Positions 30,536 to 37,685 of a DNA stretch of 37,832 nucleotides are shown piece by piece. Every line of letters starts with the position of its first letter. The first letter of the stretch is position 1. The notes below the pieces were generated by a model. The model worked only from the letters and a program-made list of their open reading frames with translations. It was not told the origin of the DNA and did no database searches. Source of the DNA: Acidithiobacillus montserratensis. GTDB taxonomy: Bacteria > Pseudomonadota > Gammaproteobacteria > Acidithiobacillales > Acidithiobacillaceae. Location: positions 1 through 37,832 of the forward strand of contig NZ_JABBOU010000046.1 of assembly GCF_018853465.1 (NCBI RefSeq), read 5' to 3'. The position numbers and the translations under genes were made by a program.

Positions 30536-32016
30536 TTTTGGAAAAAAAGAGGCGGATTGAGTTCGGCGATTTCCAGACACCAGATACGCTAGCCGTTCAT
30601 CTTTGTGAGCATCTTTATCGGCTTGGCCTACGTCCTGATACCATTATCGAACCGACATGCGGGGTTGGTGCTTTTGTTCTTGCTGCAGCACATACGTTCA
30701 CTGATGCTCGCAAGGTGTTTGGTTTTGAAGTGAATGAGACTTACCTAGGGATGTTGCGTGCAAGGTTGGTAAATGATCCAGTTGCTGCGCGTGTACAGAT
30801 TGAACACGCAGATTTCTTTGCAACTGATTGGGAAGCTAAAACCAATGCCATGAATGGGCGCTTGCTTGTGGTGGGTAACTTCCCATGGGTGACTAATGCT
30901 ACTCAAGGCACGATTGGTGGCAAGAACCTACCGGTGAAGTCCAACTGCCTTGGGTTCAGCGGGTTTGATGCTATCAGCGGAAAGGCCAACTTTGATATTT
31001 CCGAATGGATGCTTCTTGACGTGCTGCGTTGGCTATCGGTTCGCGGCGGTGATGTTGCCATGCTGATCAAAACGTCCGTGGCGCGTAAGGTGCTCGCCCA
31101 TGCAGAGCGACGTCGGTATCCGGTTATGGATGCGGCCATCATTGAGATAGACGCAAAGAAGCACTTCGGCGCATCGGTAAATGCCTGCTTGTTGGTCATT
31201 CAATTGGATATTGGGGTTTCTGCATCTTATGACTACACCGTTTTTAAGAGTCTTGAAGATCGGCAAGGGCGCAGGGTCGGCCACAGGTATGGTCTTACGG
31301 TCAGTGACCTTGATACTTTCCACGCTTGCGCGTCCTTAGTCGGCCAGAGTCCGCAGAAATGGCGTTCTGGTATCAAGCATGACGCTTCAGCAGTTATGGA
31401 ATTGACGCGCTGTGCCAGTAGCTACGAGAACGGTTTTGGCGAATCTGTAGAACTCGAAGATTTATACTTATTCCCCTTGCTCAAGGGGTCTGACATAGGT
31501 AGCAACAAAGAGTGGCGAGAAAAGTTCGTCCTTGTGACGCAACGCACTGTTGGCGAGGACACAAGCCCCATCCAAAGCCATGCCCCAAGGACGTGGGCCT
31601 ATCTACAAGATCATGCGGATCAGCTTGATGCGCGCAGGAGCAGAATTTACTCGAAGAACCCTCGTTTCTCTGTTTTCGGGGTTGGTGACTACGCATTCAA
31701 GCCGTGGCGTATTGCAATCTGTGGTCTTTACAAGGCGTTGAAGTTTCGCCTTGTTCCACCCATGGACGGGCGTCCTGTGATGTTTGATGACACGGTTTAC
31801 TATTTATCGTTCGACACTGAGGATGATGCTTGCCAGACATTAGCAATCATTGAGTCTCATAACGCAACCGATTTACTTTTGTCGTTGATTTTCTGGGACG
31901 AAAAACGCCCAATCAAGACCAGTATTCTGAACGTGTTGGACTGGTCTCAACTTCAAGAGGAGAAATCTGCCATCGCCGTTACTGAGAAGAACCGTTCTTC
32001 CTTACCGATGACGTGA
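30532..32016 (+). CDS. N6-adenine DNA methyltransferase (type II R-M)
   Basis: The 494-aa protein has FGDFQTPDTLA near the N-terminus, SAM-binding motif I IEPTCGVGAF (39-48), an acidic motif II region (FGFEVNETYLG) and catalytic motif IV NFPW (116-119, a variant of NPPY). The motif order I-then-IV is that of gamma-class adenine methylases. The C-terminal half (about 230-480) is probably the target-recognition region, including GVGDYAFKPWRIAICGLY. It methylates the site cut by its partner at 29849. A similar YxVGDYxFxPWKV stretch occurs in the type IIG-like protein at 34335. Confidence 0.88.
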   Translation: MILEKKRRIEFGDFQTPDTLAVHLCEHLYRLGLRPDTIIEPTCGVGAFVLAAAHTFTDARKVFGFEVNETYLGMLRARLVNDPVAARVQIEHADFFATDWEAKTNAMNGRLLVVGNFPWVTNATQGTIGGKNLPVKSNCLGFSGFDAISGKANFDISEWMLLDVLRWLSVRGGDVAMLIKTSVARKVLAHAERRRYPVMDAAIIEIDAKKHFGASVNACLLVIQLDIGVSASYDYTVFKSLEDRQGRRVGHRYGLTVSDLDTFHACASLVGQSPQKWRSGIKHDASAVMELTRCASSYENGFGESVELEDLYLFPLLKGSDIGSNKEWREKFVLVTQRTVGEDTSPIQSHAPRTWAYLQDHADQLDARRSRIYSKNPRFSVFGVGDYAFKPWRIAICGLYKALKFRLVPPMDGRPVMFDDTVYYLSFDTEDDACQTLAIIESHNATDLLLSLIFWDEKRPIKTSILNVLDWSQLQEEKSAIAVTEKNRSSLPMT

Positions 32017-32040
32017 CGGTCGAGATAACCGCCGCTGGCT

Positions 32041-32110
32041 GGCCGCTGACGTCCTGTACTGGATCTCTGGCCCCATCCGGCGGTGGATGGCGGACCGGTT
32101 TTGAGGGGTG
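32041..32110 (+). repeat. 70-bp direct repeat, copy B
   Basis: Identical to copy A except for T instead of C in GACGC. The coding frame of the 29272 C-terminus, including the stop, is intact but orphaned. It ends the restriction-modification insert (29749-32110 = 2362 bp). CCATCC/GGATGG lies at 32073-32078 and 32085-32090. Confidence 0.95.
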
Positions 32111-32122
32111 GTAGGATGTTCT

Positions 32123-32150
32123 CCGCGCTGCACCCGCTGTGGCAGCGCGG
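32123..32150. other. Strong hairpin 12 bp after repeat B
   Basis: CCGCGCTGC (32123-32131) and GCAGCGCGG (32142-32150) pair over 9 bp around a 10-nt loop. No T-run follows, so it is not a standard terminator. It occupies the same relative place as the hairpin after copy A. Confidence 0.65.
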
Positions 32151-32212
32151 GAACGAAACCTATTTCTGAGGCAAAGACAGTTTTACCAACCACAAACACA
32201 AGGAAGCACTAC

Positions 32213-32491
32213 ATGGAACCCGGCAACACTATCATCATACAGGCGCAGCCCAAGAGCATGGCGGCTGGGCTGATTCTCACCTTCCTGTTCGGCCCTTTGG
32301 GGCTTTTCTACGCATCCGTGACGGGTGGCATCGTGCTCCTGGTTGTCGGTATTATTTTCGGGATTATTGCCGTTTTTACATTCGGTTTGGGTGCCATTCT
32401 CCTGCCTCTGGTGTGGGTCGCTTCGATGATCTGGGCGGCAGTAGCCGTGGACAAGATCAACAAAGCGGCGATGCAGGCGCTCCAGCGTTAG
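32213..32491 (+). CDS. Small membrane protein, 92 aa, in second repeat-bounded insert
   Basis: The protein has a short polar start (MEPGNTIIIQAQPKSMA) and two to three hydrophobic stretches (LILTFLFGPLGLFYASVTGG, IVLLVVGIIFGIIAVFTFGL, then LLPLVWVASMIWAAVAV), ending with a basic amphipathic tail. The GPLGLFY pattern recalls small TM2-like membrane proteins, but I cannot assign a family. AAGGAAG lies 6 nt before ATG 32213. It is the only gene in the 473-bp insert between repeats B and C. No promoter motif of the core type precedes it. Confidence 0.65.
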   Translation: MEPGNTIIIQAQPKSMAAGLILTFLFGPLGLFYASVTGGIVLLVVGIIFGIIAVFTFGLGAILLPLVWVASMIWAAVAVDKINKAAMQALQR

Positions 32492-32515
32492 CCAAGGATG
32501 CGGTCTGCGCTATCG

Positions 32516-32583
32516 GGCCGCTGACGTCCTGTACTGGATCTCTGGCCCCATCCGCCGGTGGATGGCGGACAGGTTTTGAGGGG
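32516..32583 (+). repeat. 70-bp direct repeat, copy C (68 bp of match)
   Basis: Shares the T variant of copy B, with two further changes (CCGCC for CCGGC; GACAGG for GACCGG). It also matches copy A five bases further to the left (TATCG, 32511-32515), so here the similarity to the 29272 gene is longer. It lies just before motif copy 10. Its central repeat (32548-32565) is almost a perfect 18-bp palindrome. Confidence 0.92.
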
Positions 32584-32614
32584 CAGGCATTCGCTGAAGT
32601 CGCTAACCCGCTTT

Positions 32615-32652
32615 TGATCTATACCCCATCAGGTTCTTTGTCTCTGATGGGG
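32615..32652 (+). promoter_or_regulatory. Motif copy 10 (TGATCTATACCCC) with terminator-like leader hairpin
   Basis: TATACC begins 39 bp before ATG 32659. CCCCATCAG (32624-32632, starting inside the motif) pairs perfectly with CTGATGGGG (32644-32652), followed by TTTTTC and the ATG. The stem holds the GGGG ribosome site. If transcription began upstream, the stem plus T-run would look like an intrinsic terminator or attenuator. Confidence 0.75.
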
Positions 32653-32658
32653 TTTTTC

Positions 32659-33387
32659 ATGTCGAACCTTTTCCTCCTGGGCAGCGGCGGCGCCGCATTC
32701 TGGTTTGTGATCATGATGCTCGATAACGGATATGGGTTGCGTACCCTGCTTGCGGCGGCCAGAGGCGGAAGGGGCAGAGAAACCGATGGTGACATGGAAC
32801 TCCAGAATCTGGCACGGGACTACTTCCTGCAGGGATACGCATTCTCCCCTGGTATCAGTCACCTGGCGGTGGGACTGGCTATCGGCGCTCTCATCGGCTT
32901 CCTGGGCGGACTCGCGTCCTGGAATCCTCGTTCACCATTTCTCTTTGGTGAATTCGTTTGTGTAGCCGTCCTTGGTCTGCTCGTCTTGTTCAAGCCCCGG
33001 AAGAGCCGACAGGAATTGCTTAAGACATTGGCCGCATCCCATGGTGGTAACCATGCCTTACAAAAGCGGATGTCGGGCATCCTGTTGGATCGTCCGGCAC
33101 GATGGGCGGATGTCGTCACGCTTGCCCCGTCATGGGTGGGTATAGGGTTTTTGCTGTTGCCGATAGCCAGAATGGCTGCACTGGATTTTCCTGATCTTTG
33201 GCAAAGCCTGCACTCGCAAAGCACCCTGACCATCTGGATATTGGGTTTGGCCAACCTGTTTTCATTGCCCATATTTTTGGGATTCTCCCTCATCGGACTT
33301 TTCCCTTGGCCTGTTGGCGCTACCGTGCAAAGCCGTTACTACCCCCTGTTGGTATTAGAAAGGGACCTGAATCGGAAGTCTGGCTGA
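32659..33387 (+). CDS. Membrane protein, 242 aa
   Basis: I do not recognise this protein. It has about five hydrophobic segments: LFLLGSGGAAFWFVIMML at the N-terminus, LAVGLAIGALIGFLGGLA, FLFGEFVCVAVLGLLVLF, then a basic loop (KPRKSRQELLKTL), WVGIGFLLLPIARMAAL and LANLFSLPIFLGFSLIGLF near the end. ATG 32659 is chosen for the GGGG site 6 nt upstream; ATG 32647 would lie within the leader hairpin. Because it has the core motif, I treat it as a core gene that originally followed the 29272 gene. Confidence 0.65.
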   Translation: MSNLFLLGSGGAAFWFVIMMLDNGYGLRTLLAAARGGRGRETDGDMELQNLARDYFLQGYAFSPGISHLAVGLAIGALIGFLGGLASWNPRSPFLFGEFVCVAVLGLLVLFKPRKSRQELLKTLAASHGGNHALQKRMSGILLDRPARWADVVTLAPSWVGIGFLLLPIARMAALDFPDLWQSLHSQSTLTIWILGLANLFSLPIFLGFSLIGLFPWPVGATVQSRYYPLLVLERDLNRKSG

Positions 33388-33412
33388 CCACAGGACAACT
33401 GACTTCCGTTTG

Positions 33413-33429
33413 GTTACAATTGTGGTAAC
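33413..33429. promoter_or_regulatory. Candidate operator of the ParD-like/RelE pair
   Basis: GTTAC (33413-33417) and GTAAC (33425-33429) form an inverted repeat centred on AATTGTG, 28 bp before the antitoxin ATG. Antitoxins of this type usually repress their own operon at such sites. Confidence 0.45.
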
Positions 33430-33456
33430 AGACAGGTCAACGAGGATGCGATACCA

Positions 33457-33684
33457 ATGAGCGTTTCTGTGCGCATTGATGACTCTCTGGTCGAGCAGGC
33501 GCGTGCGGCGGCCAAGGCCGAGTTCCGCACCGTGCAGGGTCAGATCGAGTTTTGGGCCAAGGTCGGGCGCGCAGCGCTGGACAACCCAGATCTTCCTGCA
33601 TCATTCATCGCCGAGAGCCTGATGGCTATGAATGAGCCACGCAAGGAATCCACGCCCTTTGTGCCGCGTAGCCGGCCCAAATGA
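33457..33684 (+). CDS. ParD-like antitoxin
   Basis: The 75-aa protein begins with a ribbon-helix-helix-like strand and helix (SVSVRIDDSLVEQARAAAKA) followed by EFRTVQGQIEFWAKVGRAAL, a pattern of the ParD-like antitoxin family. The Pro/Arg-rich C-terminus would bind the toxin. Its stop overlaps the toxin start (ATGA at 33681). It would neutralise the toxin and autoregulate. Such modules stabilise mobile elements against loss. Confidence 0.82.
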   Translation: MSVSVRIDDSLVEQARAAAKAEFRTVQGQIEFWAKVGRAALDNPDLPASFIAESLMAMNEPRKESTPFVPRSRPK

Positions 33685-33959
33685 TCTGGGAGGTGCGGCA
33701 GACGCGCCGCTTCGCGCGCGCCTACAAGAAACTGCACGACAACGTGGCCGCCGACGTGGATGCGGCCATCGAGGAAGTGGCCTCGAACCCGGATATCGGC
33801 GAGAAGAAGAAAGGCGATCTTGCCGAACTATGGGTGCACAAGTTCAGAAGTCAGGGCCAGCTATATCTGCTCGGCTACACCCGCGACGATGCTCTGATGC
33901 TCGTCTACCTTGAGGCCATTGGCTCGCACGAGAATTTTTATCGTGACCTCAAGCGCTGA
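33681..33959 (+). CDS. RelE/ParE-family toxin
   Basis: The 92-aa protein has the compact fold and motifs of RelE/ParE toxins: VRQTRRFARAYKKL at the N-terminus, a central GDLAELWVHKFR and LYLLGYTRDD, and the C-terminal HENFYRDLK. It could be an mRNA interferase (RelE-like) or gyrase poison (ParE-like); the sequence alone does not decide. It follows its antitoxin with a 4-base overlap and has no core promoter motif. Confidence 0.85.
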   Translation: MIWEVRQTRRFARAYKKLHDNVAADVDAAIEEVASNPDIGEKKKGDLAELWVHKFRSQGQLYLLGYTRDDALMLVYLEAIGSHENFYRDLKR

Positions 33960-34038
33960 ACCTTTGATGCCCATCGGGCTCGGCAGCGCGTATAATTTCT
34001 GCGGCAATATTTTTCATACCAGGTTTGGAGATCAAGTA

Positions 34039-34182
34039 ATGGGCATTCAGGCGATGGACCTGATCCGCCAAAAGGCACGGACCCTGTCCATGGAACGCAT
34101 CAGGAGAGTACAGGATATCCTGGTGCCAGCGCTTGCCTCTGCCCTGAGCGCGCAGCGAATCTGGATTTTCGGGTCAAGATAG
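34039..34182 (+). pseudogene. 5' fragment of a MNT-type nucleotidyltransferase
   Basis: Residues MGIQAMDLIRQKARTLSMER … ALASALSAQRIWIFGSR end abruptly at a TAG. In intact nucleotidyltransferases IWIFGSR continues as ARG…DSDIDL, giving the catalytic GSx(10)DxD motif; here the Asp residues are gone. The remaining 47 aa are only the first helices and strand. Immediately to the right lies the beginning of a fic gene on the other strand, so a deletion or recombination joined two broken genes near 34175-34182. Confidence 0.75.
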
Positions 34183-34287
34183 CGTATTGCCTTCCAGAGC
34201 GGTAGAAGCGTGTGTCCAGAGATTGCGGATCTGGACAAGCAGAATGGAGCGAATGTCTGGGTCTAACCCGTCAGTGAAACGACGCAT
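34174..34287 (-). pseudogene. 5' fragment of a Fic-family gene
   Basis: The minus strand encodes MRRFTDGLDPDIRSILLVQI, then RNLWTHASTALEGNTLS and a stop. The stretch LWTH-x-STALEGNT is the well-known N-terminal inhibitory-helix region of Fic/DOC proteins, which continue for another 250-300 residues. Only 37 aa remain; the cut falls at the junction with the nucleotidyltransferase fragment. It is too short to be noticed by usual gene finders. Fic and MNT proteins are both common in toxin-antitoxin-like modules, so this is likely the scar of two lost modules. Confidence 0.78.
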
Positions 34288-34334
34288 GCCTCGCGTCTCC
34301 GTTCAATGAAATGTGGTACCGATTAGCCGTTATT

Positions 34335-37300
34335 CTAAATCAGGCTGCCCCCCAACTCAGAAATCTTTTCTAGCAGCCCTGCCCGTTTTACTGAGTCAGT
34401 TTGCGCGTGAGCCTCCTCTACCAGTTTTACAAGGCGCTGATGATCCACATTCCTCTGGTCGAATTCTGGCAACTGGAGGTGTTTGAAGATGTTGCCAATC
34501 TGCGTTTTGATGACATGGCTTTGAATGAATGTGTGTACCTTGGATGTGTTCAGTAACCCACAGAGGTAATACGCGGGATCAGGAGTGTCAAATTCCACAA
34601 AAAACAGTTTGTGGTCTGGCACTATCGGACGATCATCCCCCAGTGTAACGGATGCTTTCGACACCACTGCAGCGCAGAACTCCTTCTGTTCCGCCCAGAT
34701 CACCTTCCATGGTGCGAATGTGTAATCCCCCACGTTGTAGATGGCATAATATGGCGCATTCGGCATCCTGCCACGGTAGGTTGACCGTAGTTGTAACAGC
34801 GAGCGGAATGACCGGAAGTAGGCGCGAGTTTTCGGTAACTGCGTTTCCACCATTTCTTCTGCGGCTTCGTATTCTTCCTTTCTGATTCCATGGTTGGGAA
34901 CCAGCGCATAGATATCATTTTTGATGGACAGGTGGCAGGCTGAAAAATCACTGGCACCCTTCAACAGGGGATAGAGCAGATCTGGTTCAATCCAATACCG
35001 CTGCCTGGGTCCAATATTTGTCTTTCCCGCCTCTGGTCTTGTTTCGATTTGTATCAGGCCAGTTTTACTGTTTTCCGCCACCACTGTGACGAAGAAAATG
35101 CCGTTCAGGTCAACCGTGATACCTTTACGTCCTTGTACCCAAGTGCTTCTTCCTGCCAGGTGGGCGAGGCTGGCAAAATAGCCTACGGGCATCACTGCCC
35201 ATGGTGAACCGTCGCCACCCACAGGGGTTGCCTCACAAAGTTCGATGTCCACACCGGCCAGAGCGCTTTGTTTGCTTGATGTGGCTGGAATTGTCTTTTT
35301 GGCGCCGCTGGCTGGGTTCCAGAGAAAATACGGTAACGGATAAGATGGAAACGATGTTTCGCTCTTCTCGGCTATGAAAATCGCTGTTTTATTAGCTGCG
35401 TCAGGAAAAGGTTTGAGGTCCTTCAGGTCATCCACGGACTTTGGAATGAGACGATACCCTTCCTTGATTCTGAACCTGCGAAACCCTTCTGACGATGGAG
35501 ACTGAAAAAGTGTTTGCGTCACCAAGAAGGCCAGTTTCCCTCCATTCCTGAGCCATTTGTCAGACACCGTGTAGGTAATCATGGCGGAAATGTCCAGTTC
35601 ATTTCCTCCGTGGCGTTTGTTCGATGAGAAAATATCGTATTCATTACATGTTGGTTTTACACGTTCACGATATAACTCCGGCAATTTTGACCAGCGTACC
35701 CACGGAGGATTGCCAACCACCACATCGAACTGCCCCGCTGTTGCTGACCAAAAGAAATTACGCACGATCCGGAACCAAATCCCGTTCCAGTTTTTGCGAT
35801 GTAGCGTCAACACTCTTCCATAGGTCCCTCCAAGCGCTTTGCGCCATGCAACCGATTCCGTTTCGGTCATTTTTTTTCTGGCAATCAGTTTGCGCTCCAC
35901 AAGGTTGTAATCCGCATTTTCCTCCACCATCTCCCCCATAGTAGAGAAAACGTCATCCAGACGCCTTCGATCAAAAGCCAGTTGCGCTGGAAGCGTTACC
36001 TTCAAATTTGCGAAACTGCTACCAATTGTATACTCCACTGAGTCTTCGTTTTTTTTAGGATTTCTGGCCGGAGAGTAGACAGCATCTGCCAGTAATATCG
36101 GCAGTTCGATATTGGTCCCAGGATTGGCCCCCAACAAATCCGATATGGCAATCAAGAGGTTTACTCTGGCAGATTGGACCGCCAAGGGATTCAAATCGAA
36201 CCCCCAGACATTATTGACAATGTGCTGGAGAGTTTGCATCTCTGTCCACCCGGCGGTAGTGGCAGATTCCCTGATTCGTCGCACAATTGCCAAGAGAAAG
36301 GACGCAGATCCGCATGTGGGGTCCAGGTAGCGATGACCAAGCCAGTCGGTAATACCAATCTTATCGAGAGCGACTTCCACGAGCCAATCCGGGGTGTAGA
36401 ACTCTCCCAGACTTTTGCGCAGGGTGTCAGGGACCAGATCCTGATACAAGTGCTTCAGTACGTCCCTGGAACGCGCAATGGTCAGGCTGTCAGTACGGTA
36501 CATGGCAAGGTGGACAAGTACATTACGCAATGCCTTGCAAATCTCTATCTGATGCTTCAACTCGGAAGCCGCATCAAGATACCAACTAAAAATCACCTCT
36601 TCCACAAAACCGTGGATTTCGGCACGGCTGAATAATTCTCCCCTTTCGATTTCCTCATGCACACGTTCCAACAAAGAAAAATCATCAAGTGTTGACGCAG
36701 CTTCTGCAAATCCCCGGTAGGACGTGTGCGCCCCATGAGAACCCACAATTTCGGCGCCCAGCAACTTGATCAGGAGAGAATCGTAGGTATGGATGACAAA
36801 CAGGGCTGCTGGCACGACCTCGTCTTTTGCGAACTTGCCAACAGGTATATGGAATCCGATAGTATCGAATATACGGATTACCTGGCTGGATGAAAGGTCG
36901 GCCACTTGTCCGTACAGGTTTCGCCATTCCCTGAAGAGCATCTTGATCTTGTTCGGTCCTTCGCTGGAGAGATTGTCTGTCAAGGCGTTCGCCAGCGCTT
37001 GCATCATCTTGGCCCCAGAGATGGAAACATGCCCGAAGTCTTCTATCAGATTTTCCGGTGTTACAGATCGTCTGCGAGAATCCCCGCATGCCTGCACTAC
37101 CAGAGAAACAGAAGGGTAGGAAACCGGCATGATGTGCCCATGCGCAATGGTGCCGTTGTTGATGTACGCAAAAGCAATATGTTTGCCGTCTGTGGCGATC
37201 CCGATATATTCTCCAGGATCAAGTCCCTCGTTCGCCGCCTTGGCAAGAATGTATTTCTTGAGACGGTCATGGATCGCTTCCCGGAATGCTGCGCTGGTGT

Positions 37301-37496
37301 CTCGCCCGCCAAACAGTCCTGTACTCTTGAACTCGATGATGACCTGATTGTAACTGGCGTCGTTTCGGCCACGCTCCGCCTGGAATGTGATCCCCAGGAA
37401 GTTTTGCAATTCGTGCAACCAGGTTAGCCTTAGTTCTTCCTCGGTGACACTACGATTCGCACCTTCCTGCAGATTCTGCGTTAGTTGATGGAGCAT
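34335..37496 (-). CDS. Type IIG-like restriction endonuclease-methyltransferase
   Basis: The 1053-aa single polypeptide has an N-terminal nuclease-like segment (DASYNQVIIEFKSTG; D46, E55-x-K57) and a helical middle. The adenine methylase part follows: LGEFYTPDWLVEVALDKI (363-380), motif I LDPTCGSASFLLA (391-403), acidic motif II VWGFDLNPLAVQSAR, and motif IV GNPPW (595-599). A long C-terminal target-recognition region contains YAIYNVGDYTFAPWKVIWAE. Fused cutting and methylating activities are typical of Eco57I-like type IIG enzymes. It lies on the minus strand, opposite to almost all other genes, is more AT-rich than the trb genes and has no core motif, so it is cargo. The ATG at 37496 has only a weak ribosome site. 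Confidence 0.85.
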   Translation of the reverse strand: MLHQLTQNLQEGANRSVTEEELRLTWLHELQNFLGITFQAERGRNDASYNQVIIEFKSTGLFGGRDTSAAFREAIHDRLKKYILAKAANEGLDPGEYIGIATDGKHIAFAYINNGTIAHGHIMPVSYPSVSLVVQACGDSRRRSVTPENLIEDFGHVSISGAKMMQALANALTDNLSSEGPNKIKMLFREWRNLYGQVADLSSSQVIRIFDTIGFHIPVGKFAKDEVVPAALFVIHTYDSLLIKLLGAEIVGSHGAHTSYRGFAEAASTLDDFSLLERVHEEIERGELFSRAEIHGFVEEVIFSWYLDAASELKHQIEICKALRNVLVHLAMYRTDSLTIARSRDVLKHLYQDLVPDTLRKSLGEFYTPDWLVEVALDKIGITDWLGHRYLDPTCGSASFLLAIVRRIRESATTAGWTEMQTLQHIVNNVWGFDLNPLAVQSARVNLLIAISDLLGANPGTNIELPILLADAVYSPARNPKKNEDSVEYTIGSSFANLKVTLPAQLAFDRRRLDDVFSTMGEMVEENADYNLVERKLIARKKMTETESVAWRKALGGTYGRVLTLHRKNWNGIWFRIVRNFFWSATAGQFDVVVGNPPWVRWSKLPELYRERVKPTCNEYDIFSSNKRHGGNELDISAMITYTVSDKWLRNGGKLAFLVTQTLFQSPSSEGFRRFRIKEGYRLIPKSVDDLKDLKPFPDAANKTAIFIAEKSETSFPSYPLPYFLWNPASGAKKTIPATSSKQSALAGVDIELCEATPVGGDGSPWAVMPVGYFASLAHLAGRSTWVQGRKGITVDLNGIFFVTVVAENSKTGLIQIETRPEAGKTNIGPRQRYWIEPDLLYPLLKGASDFSACHLSIKNDIYALVPNHGIRKEEYEAAEEMVETQLPKTRAYFRSFRSLLQLRSTYRGRMPNAPYYAIYNVGDYTFAPWKVIWAEQKEFCAAVVSKASVTLGDDRPIVPDHKLFFVEFDTPDPAYYLCGLLNTSKVHTFIQSHVIKTQIGNIFKHLQLPEFDQRNVDHQRLVKLVEEAHAQTDSVKRAGLLEKISELGGSLI

Positions 37497-37636
37497 GGAG
37501 ACTCACTGATCAAACAAATTCGGTAACGCGAGCACTTGCGGTTTATCCTTCTTGTTGCTGCGGCAGTGTTTACGCCGCAAACAGATTTTACCGGAACTCC
37601 CGGAAAACAGCCAATCTCCCAGATTACCCCCAAAAC

Positions 37637-37657
37637 TCTGATCTATACCCGATCAGA
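37637..37657 (+). promoter_or_regulatory. Motif copy 11 (CTGATCTATACCC) within a perfect inverted repeat
   Basis: TATACC begins 42 bp before ATG 37686. TCTGATC (37637-37643) and GATCAGA (37651-37657) flank TATACCC as a perfect 7-bp inverted repeat. It lies in the 189-bp gap between the divergent type IIG gene and the last gene; nothing else is clear in that gap apart from a small GC stem (37559-37579) without a T-run. Confidence 0.78.
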
Positions 37658-37685
37658 ATCGTTTGCCTGGTGGGTGTGAGGTTCC

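Noticed and set aside
32641..32660. Heat-shock (sigma32) -10 element CCCCAT in motif copies 5 and 10
   Set aside because: CCCCAT appears in only two of ten copies and no CTTGAAA-type -35 is present.
37559..37579. TGCGGC/GCCGCA stem as terminator or site
   Set aside because: No T-run follows, and it lies upstream of both divergent genes, where a terminator is not needed.
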